The notes: generated by a model not told the origin, from the sequence alone. 64,000 nt of DNA from Symbiodinium sp. CCMP2592 (GCA_905221615.1 CAJNDT010005335.1:186001-250000), one strand, 5' to 3'. Numbered from the stretch's first letter, positions 52,961-62,633 are shown. Numbers and translations are program-made.

Positions 52961-53476
52961 GAGTTCACTCCTCTGTGATATATGTTTGCAGAGGCTAGAG
53001 CAGACTCTTATAAGGCATAGGGAGATCGTATGAAGGAGCCTCGAAAGGGTCAGGTAGGGTCTAGGGGGAGTCTAGGGGTCTGTGAGTTTGGGTGTCGGGT
53101 TTGTTGCACTAGAGACTTGAAACTCGGGCTTCGGATTGAGTGCTGTGCTGACTCTCAGGGTGTCTTGTGTCATAGTAGTGACCCTAAACAAGGATTTGGA
53201 GGGGCATGTTCGGGTAATTAAGCCAAGATGTACCCTTTTTGAAAGCCGAGATGCAGCTGTTTTTGATGTTATCGAATATCGGGGCCTTCATAATTAGCGT
53301 AGGGTTTAGGGTTGGGGGATTGACGGCTTGGCGGCTATGTTCAGGAGTCATGCTGTGAGCACGGTTTGGTGGTTCGGGCGTCAAGGCTACAGAGGATGTC
53401 AGGTTCCCAATAGTATACAGATTGCCACACTGAGCTGCACGATGGCAGTGTTTCCGGGTTTAGTTTAATTCGACAG

Positions 53477-53554
53477 AAGATCATCATCGTCGAGAAGCCC
53501 GGACAGCGGGATCGCTCACCAGTTTCTTCCAGCAAAAACGGCTTTGAAGCCTCG
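53477..53554 (+). CDS. Exon-like island, 26 codons
   Basis: Acceptor TTCGACAG, donor GTACAA at 53555. Reads KIIIVEKPGQRDRSPVSSSK then NGFEAS; phase 0 at both ends. A minus-strand frame (53341-53535) overlaps. Confidence 0.42.
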
Positions 53555-53983
53555 GTACAACATCAGTTGTAAACCCAGTATCAACTGGCATGACGATTAT
53601 GACTAAGGCGTACAAGCTAGAAGTACAGTACCCTAAGCAGCCCGTGCATTGCGCATGCGCTGAAGGTGCCGGTCTATCTATGCATGTGATGACCCTCCTA
53701 GTTGTCTAACCACTTCCTTCGTTCTCGCTCTCGCAGCCTTTGCTTCTCTTTCGCTCTCTCGCTCTCTCTCACTGTCTCCGTCCTCTGTCGCTGTATCACA
53801 CACAGTTTCCCATGCCCCAGATGCGAAAGGAGCGAATCGTCCCAATCTGTACCAGCTGGTACATGACCGCAGCCTACCAAAGCCTCGGAGACATTGCAAG
53901 ACCATCAGTCCCAATCTCAAGAAGCAAATCCCAAAAAGCCAGGGTTCCTAGAAATCCCAAAAAGCCAGGGTTCCTAGATCCTT

Positions 53984-54067
53984 GAGAGACCCATCCGGGA
54001 CCTCGACACTTCTGCGAGATGATGGGTGCTTGTCACTTCCGTGGCCAAGAAGGTGCGCACCAACTTG
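53984..54067 (+). CDS. Weak exon-like island
   Basis: Reads THPGPRHFCEMMGACHFRGQ then EGAHQLV and a stop. Two copies of AAAAAGCCAGGGTTCCTAGA lie just upstream (53934-53979). Confidence 0.28.
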
Positions 54068-54234
54068 TTTAAACGTCGGCCACCTTTCAGTGGGCCCCGG
54101 GCAAAGTCTTGTTGCAAAAGCTTTTGACCAACAGAAACCCCAAGTGAAGCTCCCCGAGCCCGAGTGCTGCACCCTTCCTATACTGAACTCTTTGAGACCT
54201 GAATCCTGTAAACCGGTCTTTAGACAACATCCGA

Positions 54235-54660
54235 TACAACCCTACACTAGTCTTTACAAAGCTTTACAAAAGCCTTCTAAATCCTCATAGCATCTTATAC
54301 AAGCCTGTACTCGTCTTTACAAAAGCCTACAAAGCCCTTCTAAATCCTGATAGCATCCTTTGCCGCCCTGTACTAGGCTTTACGAGGGCCCTTCTAATTC
54401 GTTAAGCCTGAAACCCTTGGCCGCGAACTTAAACAAGGGTTTTGGGGGCCCATTATACTATAGTGATAATCAGGAACCTCCGAACAGCAACAGTATAGGT
54501 AATACCCTAAACCCTAAACACGGCAATGATTCAGGCCCCTACATTTCCCCCTAATTTTCTTCTAAACCCTAAACCCAGTCCTAATTCAGGCCCCTACATT
54601 ACACCCTGATTATAAAGTCTAAACCCTAAACCCAGTAATTATTTGCAGCCCCTACGACTC
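54235..54660. repeat. Tandem TTTACAAAAGCCTTCTAAA phrases and family 1 debris
   Basis: Three imperfect copies of CTTTACAAAAGCCTTCTAAA + TCCTCATAGCATC at 54250-54365, then fragments of family 1 and CCCTAAACCC to 54650. Confidence 0.6.
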
Positions 54661-54779
54661 GGGGCTGCCTCTTCCTCCGTCCTCTTCCCGGGCCCACGAC
54701 CGGACCGCGAGACCTCGCGTCTGAAACCCGTAGCGGCCTAGCTATGTTCCTCGGGGCTTACGTTTAGACTTTAGGGGGT

Positions 54780-54900
54780 GCAATAGGGGTTTAGGGCTTA
54801 GGGTTTAGGGTTTAGACTTTAGGGTGTGCCACAGGGTTTAGGGCTTAGGGTTTTGGAGCTTAGGGCTTGGGATCTAGGGTTTAGGGTTTAGATTATAATT
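54780..54900. repeat. TTTAGGG-type tract
   Basis: Repeated GGGTTTAGGGCTTAGGG. 54900-55270 holds a degraded hairpin (ATTAGGGTGTAATGCATG / GGTGTATGCATTGC) and nothing else. Confidence 0.75.
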
Positions 54901-55279
54901 AGGGTGTAATGCATGGGCTTGACTATACCATTTCGGGCAAACCCTATTCTGATTCTTAAGGCGACTTTCTTAAGGTGTATGCATTGCAGGCGGCTTAGGG
55001 TTGTGCAGTTGCGCAGGTTCAAGGGGGCTCGGTTTGAAGGAGGTCTTTCAGGATCGAAGGTTTGTTCCGAATAACTCTACATCTTCAACAGACAAAAGCC
55101 TTAAACCCTCAATCCTTCAATCCCTCAAAAAAACCCTAAACCCAAACGTTCGAAATAATGACCGCCAGCACTGAGCTGGCGTGTTTGGGCTGTAGGGACC
55201 GACTTGCGACCTGAGGAGGGGCGTCTGCGGGAGGAAAAGAGCCCCCCGTTCTCATCTAACGGGGGCCCGACAATGCATG

Positions 55280-55456
55280 CCGGTATGTGTATATGTATAT
55301 ATATATATATATGTATACATGTCTGACAATGCATGTTGGTAGGTGCATATGTATGTGTATATATATATATATATACATACATACACGTGTCTACCTACAC
55401 ACACATATATATATATATATGTATATATATATGTATATATATATATATATATATAC
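55280..55456. repeat. TA/TG microsatellite
   Basis: (TA)n, TATGTATA and CATACACA runs. Confidence 0.88.
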
Positions 55457-55677
55457 TGATAACCATACGAACAACAATGGCAATGAGAACAACAGCAATA
55501 ACAACATCACTAAGATGAAAGCAGCAGCAATTATGTGAACAAGTGGCCACAGGTCGAATACTAGTGACAATGCCAATATGAATCTTCATCATTTGAGGTT
55601 CAGGGCAGCCTGCCGACTCAAATGCCTACCGTTGCTTTGGGCTCTTTTCAGATTTCCTGTCGCCTGGTACATACTAC

Positions 55678-55850
55678 AGGGGCCTAAAATAACCACCAGC
55701 GCTAGTGTGGAGGTTCCCTATTATGATTATAGTATAATATACCCCAAGACCCTATTCTGATTATCCCTATTCTAGATCCCTTATAGGAACCCTTGTAGAC
55801 CCCTTTAAAGGGACCCTAGTCTAATTATTAAGGCCCCTAAATTACCTAAC
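55678..55850. mobile_element. Family 1 element, long copy
   Basis: AGGGGCCTAAAATAACCACC ... GAGGTTCCCTATTATGATTATAG ... CCCAAGACCCTATTCTG ... AATTATTAAGGCCCCTAA, with extra CCCTATTC/CCCTTATAGG words in the right half. Confidence 0.65.
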
Positions 55851-55979
55851 CACGGGTCCTCGCTCGAAACCAAGCCGGCTGGGTGCCCAAGCTTTCTGTC
55901 CTGGGAAGTGGAACCGTGGGGGTTTCCCGGGACTATTCGGGCCAGCGGTTTTTTTCGGGCCCAGGGTCTAGGAACCAGG

Positions 55980-56300
55980 GCCCAGGCATATTTTGAGTTT
56001 CAAGCTTCCTGGTGTTTGTGGTGGTTTACCTCCCGGGTCGTCGGAATCAAGAGGAATGTCCCATGCACGGGCGCTGTAGTACACAAGCTATGTAGGCCGT
56101 TTCGGGCTGGCTTGGGAGCTCGGGTGCCCGACTCAGCAAGATTTCATAATTCCGAAACGCCTGCACCCCAGAACCTACAAGCCCCAAGCCTTTACTCCCA
56201 GACCCCCAAAGTCCAAAGCAGAAGCTGCAGCCGGACTGAAAAACCTGTCACCGCCCCTTGCTTTAATCCTAGACCCTGCTTGAAGCATCATGGATCTTAG
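55980..56300 (+). CDS. Doubtful ORF
   Basis: Open frame reads RVVGIKRNVPCTGAVVHKLC, RPFRAGLGARVPDSARFHNS and a basic/Pro tail to TGA. No splice sites are clear. Confidence 0.28.
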   Translation, partial: AQAYFEFQASWCLWWFTSRVVGIKRNVPCTGAVVHKLCRPFRAGLGARVPDSARFHNSETPAPQNLQAPSLYSQTPKVQSRSCSRTEKPVTAPCFNPRPCLKHHGS

Positions 56301-56798
56301 TAGCTAGGGCCTATTAGTGACAATGTGACCACAATGCTTACTTGGTCCCTGATCCTCCGATTACGCCTGGGAACCCATACATGTTACGCTAATTTGGGAA
56401 GGGACAGCTCTTACGTGCTCGGTTCTTCTGCACGCTTAAAGCCTGGAGCGAAGGTGAGAATGGCCTTGGAGTAATTGGGATGCTTCTTTAGAAACCATCA
56501 TAGAAGCCGTCGTAGCAGCCCAGCAGAAGCACTTCAGAAGCCTTGAAACAATCCCATACAGAGACCTCTGCAGAAACTCGTATGAAACTCTTATCGAAGT
56601 CCCTGAACTCCCTCTAAACTCCTCGTCTATATCGGGCCCAAAAGACCCGAAATGTGCGTTGATCCTCAGATCCGGAGCAGCCTTCGCGCTCCCTCCATGT
56701 AGGGATGCCAGCATGCGCCTGGGCGCGGTTTCGGACCATTTTGCATTTCTCCAGGGCTTGGGTCGGGGGGTTTTCTTAGCGGAGTTCCTTCCCTTGAT

Positions 56799-56911
56799 AA
56801 TGTAGGAATCTGATTAAAGAACCCTGGGTCTTTGTTTTGGGTTCCTTGTGTGAGTCCTATTATTTTGGGGATATAGGACCAGGGTTTCTTAATCAGTTCC
56901 TAGACGACGGT
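56799..56911. mobile_element. Family 7 inverted-repeat element, copy B
   Basis: AATGTAGGAATCTGATTAAAG ... GGGTTCCTTG ... TTTCTTAATCAGTTCCTAG. Confidence 0.72.
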
Positions 56912-56989
56912 GCAATCAGAGTTTACAGGCTGCTGCAGGGCTTGATTAGTTGGGTGTTGGAGGTTTCTATGGGGTCTTGCACCTTCAAA

Positions 56990-57190
56990 CCCGAAACGCT
57001 GATAAAACAGATGACGTTAAATCCGGAATGTCCTGATCGTCAAACTCGTAGAAACCGCAAAGAACCTAGAGGTACTTCTAGCGCGGAAGCCGTCGTGAAA
57101 ACCCTGCAAAATGATACAAATGGAAGTGATTCGAAACCGAAAATCCCTCTCAAGCCCAATAAAGACTTCCTAGACCTTAAACCCCTATGA
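56990..57190 (+). CDS. Basic ORF remnant or exon
   Basis: Reads PECPDRQTRRNRKEPRGTSS, AEAVVKTLQNDTNGSDSKPK, IPLKPNKDFLDLKPL, TGA at 57188. Flanking text has drifted CCTGTAAAACCC words that could mimic coding. Confidence 0.33.
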   Translation, partial: PETLIKQMTLNPECPDRQTRRNRKEPRGTSSAEAVVKTLQNDTNGSDSKPKIPLKPNKDFLDLKPL

Positions 57191-57746
57191 GTGCCGTAAA
57201 AAGCCTTACAGAAAGCTCTCAATTACTGAAACTTACAAAAGCCGCATACCGCGCTGCAGAAAGATCTTGAATGTAGAATTCTTGCAAGAACCCTGTAAAG
57301 CTCTGCAGAGCCCTGATAGAACCTCCTGTCCTAAGGCCCTTGCATAGCCTTGCAAAATCCCTTGTGAAGCAGTGCCTTGTGCCGGTGCTCTGGTGCAGGT
57401 TTCTATGAAAGGTTTCCGGCTCTGGCAGGGGTGCTCTGGTGGGGGCCGGCTGGGGCTCTGGCGGGGGGCTGAATGCCTTGTGCCGGCATGTCTGTGGTGC
57501 GGGGTGCTCTTCTGGTCAGGGTGAGCGCACACCACGACACACGTCCCGCGTGGTGGCGCGCGCGGAACGTGGGAAATGGTCGCCTTCAACCCTGAACCCA
57601 AAAGCCTTAAAAACCCTAAAGCCCTGAAGCCCACCCTTAAACCCTGAAGCCTGAAGCCACAAAGCCCGCCCAAAGCCTTAAACAACCCTCAAGCCCTAAA
57701 CCCTAAAGCCTTAAACCCCTGAGCAACCCTGAAGCCCCAAAAGACC

Positions 57747-57855
57747 TAAAGGGAACTCCAGAAAGTTGGAATATGGATTAATGGTAGGATCCCCTACAAT
57801 TTACCATAAAGGGGTTACGATAACCATATTCCAACTTTCTGGCTTTTACTTTAAA
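57747..57855. mobile_element. Family 6 inverted-repeat element, copy B
   Basis: TAAAGGGAACTCCAGAAAGTTGG ... CCAACTTTCTGGCTTTTACTTTAAAG. The right end reads as an AAAG acceptor for the next island. Confidence 0.8.
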
Positions 57856-57939
57856 GATCCAGAAGCCAGAGGCTCCTCGTGGTTTGGGTCGTCTCTGTCC
57901 TGGCTTCCCCGTCCGTGGCCGCAGAGAGACCCGCGCAAG
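57856..57939 (+). CDS. Signal-peptide-like exon between two elements
   Basis: Reads RLLVVWVVSVLASPSVAAER then PAQ, with AAG|GC donor at 57940. A hydrophobic core followed by small residues resembles a signal peptide. Family 6 lies immediately 5' and family 5 lies 46 bases 3'. Confidence 0.4.
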
Positions 57940-57984
57940 GCTGGGCTCTAAGGGAACTTCCACCTCTTCAACTTGGGGTTTACG

Positions 57985-58099
57985 TTGGGTACGGCCCCCA
58001 CTCAGTAATAGTTGAATCATATTCATAATATAGAGATCTAGTAGGACCTTAATAGTAGCCCTATTATAGACTCTTACTGTATGGGGGCCGTACCTAAGG
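57985..58099. mobile_element. Family 5 element, copy B, with 10-bp flanking repeat
   Basis: GGGTACGGCCCCCACTCAG ... ATGGGGGCCGTACC. GGTTTACGTT occurs immediately outside both ends, a likely target-site duplication. GG|GTACGG and CCTAAG|G at the ends could act as splice sites. Confidence 0.82.
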
Positions 58100-58510
58100 T
58101 TTACGTTTACGGTTTTGGGGTGTGGGGTTCGGTGTTTGTTGAAGTTTTGGGGTTTTGGAGTCGGGTCTCGACTTTGGGGTTCTCACTGAATCGGAGCCCG
58201 TAGCTTCCCATCCGATCATCCCCAGGTGAAGCTGCAAGCCTCGAAAGCAGCAGCTCGCAGTGCGCGGGTTTGCTGGGCCCTCAAAGGATGTTGGTGCTAA
58301 GGCCTTGAGATGGTTTTTGTCGCGGCTCATCAGTGCTGCACGCTGCTTTGCTCGGACATTATTCGTTAGCCGTCCTAAGCCCGGCAGTCCAAATCGTCAG
58401 CCTCACCCGAGGAACCTGCCTTCTATATCCAAAGCCCGCAATAAACCCTACCACCACAGAACCCTCAACCTTGAACCTTACGCCGCAGAAAACCCCAAGC
58501 CCTAGAAGCC

Positions 58511-58560
58511 TCCATATCGAGGACTCCTGGGAAGCCTCCATATCGAGGACTCCTGGGTAC
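58511..58560. repeat. 26-bp tandem duplication
   Basis: CCTCCATATCGAGGACTCCTGGGAAG-type unit (described by halves: CCTCCATATCGAGG and ACTCCTGGG) occurs twice. Confidence 0.8.
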
Positions 58561-58614
58561 ATGATATCAGAGTCTACTTATGTAGGGACCCGAGAGGAAG
58601 CTTCATTTCTTAAG

Positions 58615-58978
58615 TGTCCAGACCCATACATCAAGCCCAAACTTGCCTGAAACCCCAACTTCAAGGGAACGCGAAAAAGGGGCCCTGGACCCTAAAGCCT
58701 TGCAAGGAGCCCCAAGCCCAAGGAATCCTTCACATGGTGGTCAAAGTTATGGCCCCTGGTTTGGGTCCCTATTATAGTACGGTCCCTATTGTAGTACGGC
58801 ACCTATTATTCATGGCACCCAAAAAGGGACCCTAATTTTGGCAACCCTTCCCATGAAGCCCAAAGCCGATCCGCCGGAAGCTCAGGAGGGTGGAGTTGAG
58901 CAGGATCCAGCAGACGATGCAGGAGCCGGCCTCTGTGGGTTCTTGACGGGCCTTTCTGAGGCTCTCTACCAAGTTTAG
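58615..58978 (+). CDS. Two exons joined across a family 2 element used as an intron
   Basis: Exon 1 (58615-58736) reads CLKPQLQGNAKKGPWTLKPC then KEPQAQGILHM. Exon 2 (58859-58978) reads PKADPPEAQEGGVEQDPADD, AGAGLCGFLTGLSEALYQ, TAG at 58976. The intron 58737-58858 (GTGGTCAAAG ... CCATGAAG, 122 nt) is the family 2 element and both junctions are phase 0. A basic first part and an acidic second part; no family is recognised. Confidence 0.52.
58735..58851. mobile_element. Family 2 element within an intron
   Basis: ATGGTGGTCAAAGTTATGGC ... TGGGTCCC ... CACCCAAAAAGGGACCC ... AATTTTGGCAACC. Diverged but complete. Confidence 0.75.
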
Positions 58979-59382
58979 GGTTGAGGGTTTAGGGTTTATG
59001 AGGCTCCCTACCAAGAGTAGGATCTAGTTTGAATAAGGGTACTATGAACAAGGTTGTGGCGTTTGGCGCTTGGGGTTTAGGGTTCTGGAGAGTGTGTGGT
59101 GCTCCTAAAAAAGGGCTCTAGAGGGATACTACAAGAGGGTTAGCTACGGCTTGATGGATTAAAGCTTCAGGGGTTTAGTAATTTAGGGTTTAGTGATGCG
59201 TTGGGTGTGGCGTTACGTGGGTTTGGGGGTTGAGTTTATGGCGCAAGCTTGCACGGGTTGAGGTTTCCTTGGAGTTTAGATATCCCGAATTGAATCACGC
59301 CTGGCACTCAATCACAGCACCCTGAACCCGTGACCACTCAACCAATGATATTCCTTCGACCCTACACACTAAACCCTGCAAG

Positions 59383-59606
59383 CCGAGACCAATGTAGGAT
59401 TCCTAGATCGCGTGGGTCACGTGCTGTTGGAGTTTCTGGAGAGATTGAATCCAGGTCTGCACCGCCATCACAGCTTTTCCAGCGATATAAAACTACTAGC
59501 ATACCTGTTACTGAACACCTATGGCGTTTTGCACCGAACCCTGGCTCAGAAAGCACAGGAAGCGCAAGGGGCGCTGGCTGATCTCGATCACTTGGTGCAA
59601 TCCTGA
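59383..59606 (+). CDS. Terminal exon, helical protein of unknown family
   Basis: After GCAAG; reads ETNVGFLDRVGHVLLEFLER, LNPGLHRHHSFSSDIKLLAY, LLLNTYGVLHRTLAQKAQEA, QGALADLDHLVQS, TGA at 59604. A dense helical composition; one of the clearest coding stretches. 58980-59380 holds drifted TTTAGGG text only. Confidence 0.55.
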
Positions 59607-59785
59607 GTCCTGAGTCTGCAGCTGTCGGGTTTGGCATTGTGCAAACGAGTGTAAGGCGTTTGGGAAGGAGCGGTGTGAAGTCAATCTGAGTACCTACATT
59701 GCAGTCGCTTTTCCAGTATTCCCGGAGAGTGATCTACCGCAGGTGCTGTATTGTTGTATGTTCGTCAACTCGCTTGTTTCTGCAG

Positions 59786-60135
59786 GTCCTGTGACCCGAC
59801 AAGATCTGCGATTTCAGGGATTTCGAGCGTAAATCCTTTCGTCTCAAGCCTTTTATGCATCATCGTTGAGCCGCATCTGTTGTCTTGCGCTGTTCGGTTT
59901 GTCTTCTGTAGAGTACTACAACGTACGATGGGTTCATGGTGCAGGCCGATCGTGCCGAAGTCCCAACCACAGGAAGTCTTGCGAGGATCTTTCCGTTGCT
60001 TCTCGCTTTCGTGTCCTGATCAGTCAAGGCCTAAAGTGCAGGGAGTTTCGAAGCAGGGTGGGAGAAAGATGTTTAGGCCTAGGCTGCCGCTCAAGCAATT
60101 ACCGTAGGCCTCGGGCGTTCATGGTCTCGTCTTAG
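59786..60135 (+). CDS. Two exon-like pieces of one gene
   Basis: Exon 1 (59786-59828, after TTTCTGCAG; donor GTAAAT) reads PVTRQDLRFQGFR. Piece 2 (about 59914-60135, after TCTTCTGTAG) reads YYNVRWVHGAGRSCRSPNHR, KSCEDLSVASRFRVLISQGL, KCREFRSRVGERCLGLGCRS, ending TAG. Same frame with one TAA between. The junction phase is unresolved. Confidence 0.42.
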
Positions 60136-60179
60136 CTTCGGTACTAAAGCTAGAAGCCTCGAGCCCTTATAGGAGCCCT

Positions 60180-60707
60180 CAAAACCTAGAAGCCTTGTAG
60201 AGCCCTTTGAATACACAACGAGCCAACAGAGAACCCCGTCGGAGGTGTCCTCTGAATGGGCAAGCCTGTGGAATTTGGATGGTGACGAGCTCAGGTGTTC
60301 TGGCTTTGGTGTGAACAGCCTGGCTTGATGGTCTTTTTGAATGTTTGGCTGTTCCCATGTGGTTTAAGACTTTGCAGGCACCCAAGCTGTTCTGATAGAT
60401 GCGTCGATAGGACTCAAGATTAGAGAGAGACCCCCAACCAACCGGTTGTTTGCGAGGACCTCCATCCGGTAAAATCCCACTTCTGAGCACGACACCACAA
60501 TTCAACACAAACTCAAGCTATCGACAACAAGCAGGTAGTGTACCGTTCTGCAACCGAAAGTAGGGCGTATCGATTTATGACTCTGAACCATCTCGCCGTC
60601 ACGGCCATGATCATGTCTTTGCCGCCGTCGATGTGGCCTTCCCTCTTGACAATGTTCTTCATCATGACGTCGTCGTCGTCGTAGTCGTCGTCGTCGTCAG
60701 TATCCAT
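60180..60707 (-). CDS. Minus-strand gene with acidic N-terminus
   Basis: Minus-strand ATG at 60707 starts an Asp-rich run (about 11 Asp in 14 residues) then VMMKNIVKREGHIDGGKDMI and MAVTARW (to about 60580). A second minus-strand piece (60180-60508) reads YRRIYQNSLGACKVLNHMGT, AKHSKRPSSQAVHTKARTPE, LVTIQIPQACPFRGHLRRGS. They are in different frames, so at least one intron or indel intervenes. Unknown family. Confidence 0.45.
60655..60702. repeat. GTC microsatellite (codes poly-Asp on the minus strand)
   Basis: GTCGTCGTC runs that lie inside the minus-strand acidic N-terminus. Confidence 0.75.
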
Positions 60708-60879
60708 CTGGTTTCAAAGCGGCCAGCTGCCACTGCACAGCTGACATTCCAACCTCGATATTGTGATAATTGTTATAACTACTGCTATGCTACCATCATT
60801 GCCATTATTACCATTCTTGTTCTAGTCTTGTCGTTACTATTGCTAGCATCAGTGTTTGTTATCTTGGTGTTATTATAAA

Positions 60880-60990
60880 GCAATAAGAATATAACAATAA
60901 TAAGAATACAGTAAGAATAGAAAATACAATAACAATGAGAATAATAATAACAGTAATAACAATAATAATAACAAAAATCATAATATAGAT
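60880..60990. repeat. AAT/AAC-rich microsatellite
   Basis: AATAAGAATA and AATAATAATAAC repeats. Confidence 0.8.
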
Positions 60991-61144
60991 GCTTCTTATG
61001 TGCTACTGTTTTCTATCCGGAGCTCCTGAGGCCTCGGCCACGCTCAGGGGGCCATTTCCTCCATCCTCACGGAAGAGGCGGTGAGGGGGAGCAAGAGGGG
61101 GACGGTTTAGGCTTAGGGTTTCGGGTCTGTCTGCCTCTGTCTGC

Positions 61145-61415
61145 GTGTCAGTTTTTGTAGATGGGTCCCCAAAGGTTGTGTCCTAACCACGACAGTCCTG
61201 AATGACCCGTACCTCCCCACGGCAGCAACTCCTTGATCCCGGGGCATGTCCGGGGATAGAAGGCCGGTTCTTGAATCCTGAAAACCGATGCCCAAACTGA
61301 GGGTTCCGATATGCATTTTGTTGCTGGTCTTGTGCAGGCAGGCACCGCAGAAGTTGAGGCTATCCCACAGAAGCTTTCGAGAACAGCGACCTCCGGAAAA
61401 AATCTCGGGCCTGAC
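61145..61415 (-). CDS. Minus-strand exon
   Basis: Acceptor ATGTTTCAG|G before 61415 (minus sense). Reads VRPEIFSGGRCSRKLLWDSL, NFCGACLHKTSNKMHIGTLS, FQDSRTGLLSPDMPRDQGVA, VGRYGSFRTVVVRTQPLGTH. Good coding texture with several Cys. Family unknown. Confidence 0.48.
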
Positions 61416-61491
61416 CTGAAACATTTCATTTTGTGTCCTTGAAATCCATGAACTCAGCTTCTGACCTTGCTTCTCAAAGATTTGTTCTCAG

Positions 61492-61587
61492 GCTGGCCGC
61501 TTGCAGCATCTGCTGGCCACTTCCCAGAGTGCCAAAGACAAGCTCCTCAGCCCAGAGCGGCCCAATATGGATACCGTGGCATTTTGT
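61492..61587 (+). CDS. Possible plus-strand exon
   Basis: After TTCTCAG|G; reads AGRLQHLLATSQSAKDKLLS then PERPNMDTVAF. All three frames are open here. Confidence 0.36.
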
Positions 61588-61660
61588 AGTTTGTTATACT
61601 ATCTTGTAGTATAGTATGGTATAGTCTAGTATATTATGGAACAATAGAATGTTGGACTAC

Positions 61661-62158
61661 TTATGGTGCTCGTGGCGTTCTGCTGCTTGGATACTGCAGT
61701 ATACACCAAAGCCTTCTACTGACTGTTCGGGCTTCTGTATAAGACCCCTGACTGGTAACCCTTCCTAGAAATCGACTCTGTAACCTTACCTTTTTGAGAC
61801 CTTGAAATGACCGGGGTACACTTGCGGGGGGTCTACTATGTCCATCAGCCGAAGGAAACGGTTTATCGGGTGTCTGCGTGTTACAGTGTTCGTAGGATGA
61901 TGGAACTGTTACTTGTGGACACTTATACTTACAATAAGGTTTATTACATTCATACGGTTCCCTGTTTGTGATATTGCCGCAAGAAGGGTAAGAACAGTAC
62001 CTACCCATTGGTCGATCGCTGATAATAGGTTTGGGCTGTGTGGTGTTGGCGTGGTGGAGTTGGTGCAAGCGACATGGAAGACCCGTCAAGGATGGCCATC
62101 GTTTCCTGCATCGCCCCGCGCAGAGAAGTCTTACTTCCATTGCGGTGCGGTTATGCAC
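61661..62158 (-). CDS. Minus-strand Cys-containing ORF
   Basis: About 165 codons without stop on the minus strand. The middle reads GRYCSYPSCGNITNREPYEC then NKPYCKYKCPQ, a cluster of six Cys that could be a small disulfide or metal-binding module. Ends in a basic tail. The other frames are broken. Family unknown. Confidence 0.38.
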   Translation of the reverse strand: MHNRTAMEVRLLCAGRCRKRWPSLTGLPCRLHQLHHANTTQPKPIISDRPMGRYCSYPSCGNITNREPYECNKPYCKYKCPQVTVPSSYEHCNTQTPDKPFPSADGHSRPPASVPRSFQGLKKVRLQSRFLGRVTSQGSYTEARTVSRRLWCILQYPSSRTPRAP

Positions 62159-62223
62159 TTATCGTCCCTGTAATATACCCAAACATTGTAAGCCCCCATA
62201 CTCGAAACCCTAAGCCCTAACAT

Positions 62224-62300
62224 ATGGACCTTAATAATTACCTAGACCATTTCGGGGGCTCCTTGCTTCTAATTATAGTATATTTCGCCCCACCACATTA
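62224..62300. mobile_element. Family 1 element, right end degraded
   Basis: GGACCTTAATAATTACCTAG ... GGGGGCTCCTTGCTTC ... TATAGTATATTTCGCCCC. Confidence 0.62.
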
Positions 62301-62309
62301 TATCCTAAG

Positions 62310-62484
62310 CCACAAACCCTCATATCCCAGAAGGCGATATGGGTGGTTGTAAACATTATGGTCCCTTTCTGGGTACCCTAAATCTTCGGTGTCGTATTTT
62401 CATAAGGACCCAAAAAGGGACCCTAATTTTGACAACCAGCTGCTGAGGTTGCTGATGAAGTCTCCCAGCAACTGCGACCCCGAG
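62310..62484 (+). CDS. Two short exons joined across a family 2 element used as an intron
   Basis: Exon 1 (62310-62342, after TCCTAAG) reads TNPHIPEGDM plus one base. Exon 2 (62440-62484, donor GTGAGA at 62485) reads AEVADEVSQQLRPR. The intron 62343-62439 (GTGGTTGTAAAC ... GACAACCAG, 97 nt) is the family 2 element itself, its last bases changed from CAC to CAG, giving the acceptor. The split codon G|CT restores frame. Confidence 0.52.
62339..62440. mobile_element. Family 2 element coincident with an intron
   Basis: ATGGGTGGTTGTAAACATTA ... CCCTTTCTGGGTACCC ... GACCCAAAAAGGGACCC ... AATTTTGACAACCAG. Confidence 0.82.
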
Positions 62485-62633
62485 GTGAGACGACTTTGGG
62501 GAGACGTTCGAGGGCTTTGGGTTTCACATGCTTTCGGCGGATTTTGTGGAGGTTTGTAGAGAGCTTTCGGATTGGAGGTGTTGGGGACTGGTTTTACCGC
62601 TATTCGAGTTCAGTTTGAGTTTCAGGCTTCGCG

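Noticed and set aside
57233-57685. Minus-strand frame of 150 codons
   Set aside because: Composition follows drifted GCTCTGGCGGGG and CCTAAAGCC repeats; no splice borders or coding texture.
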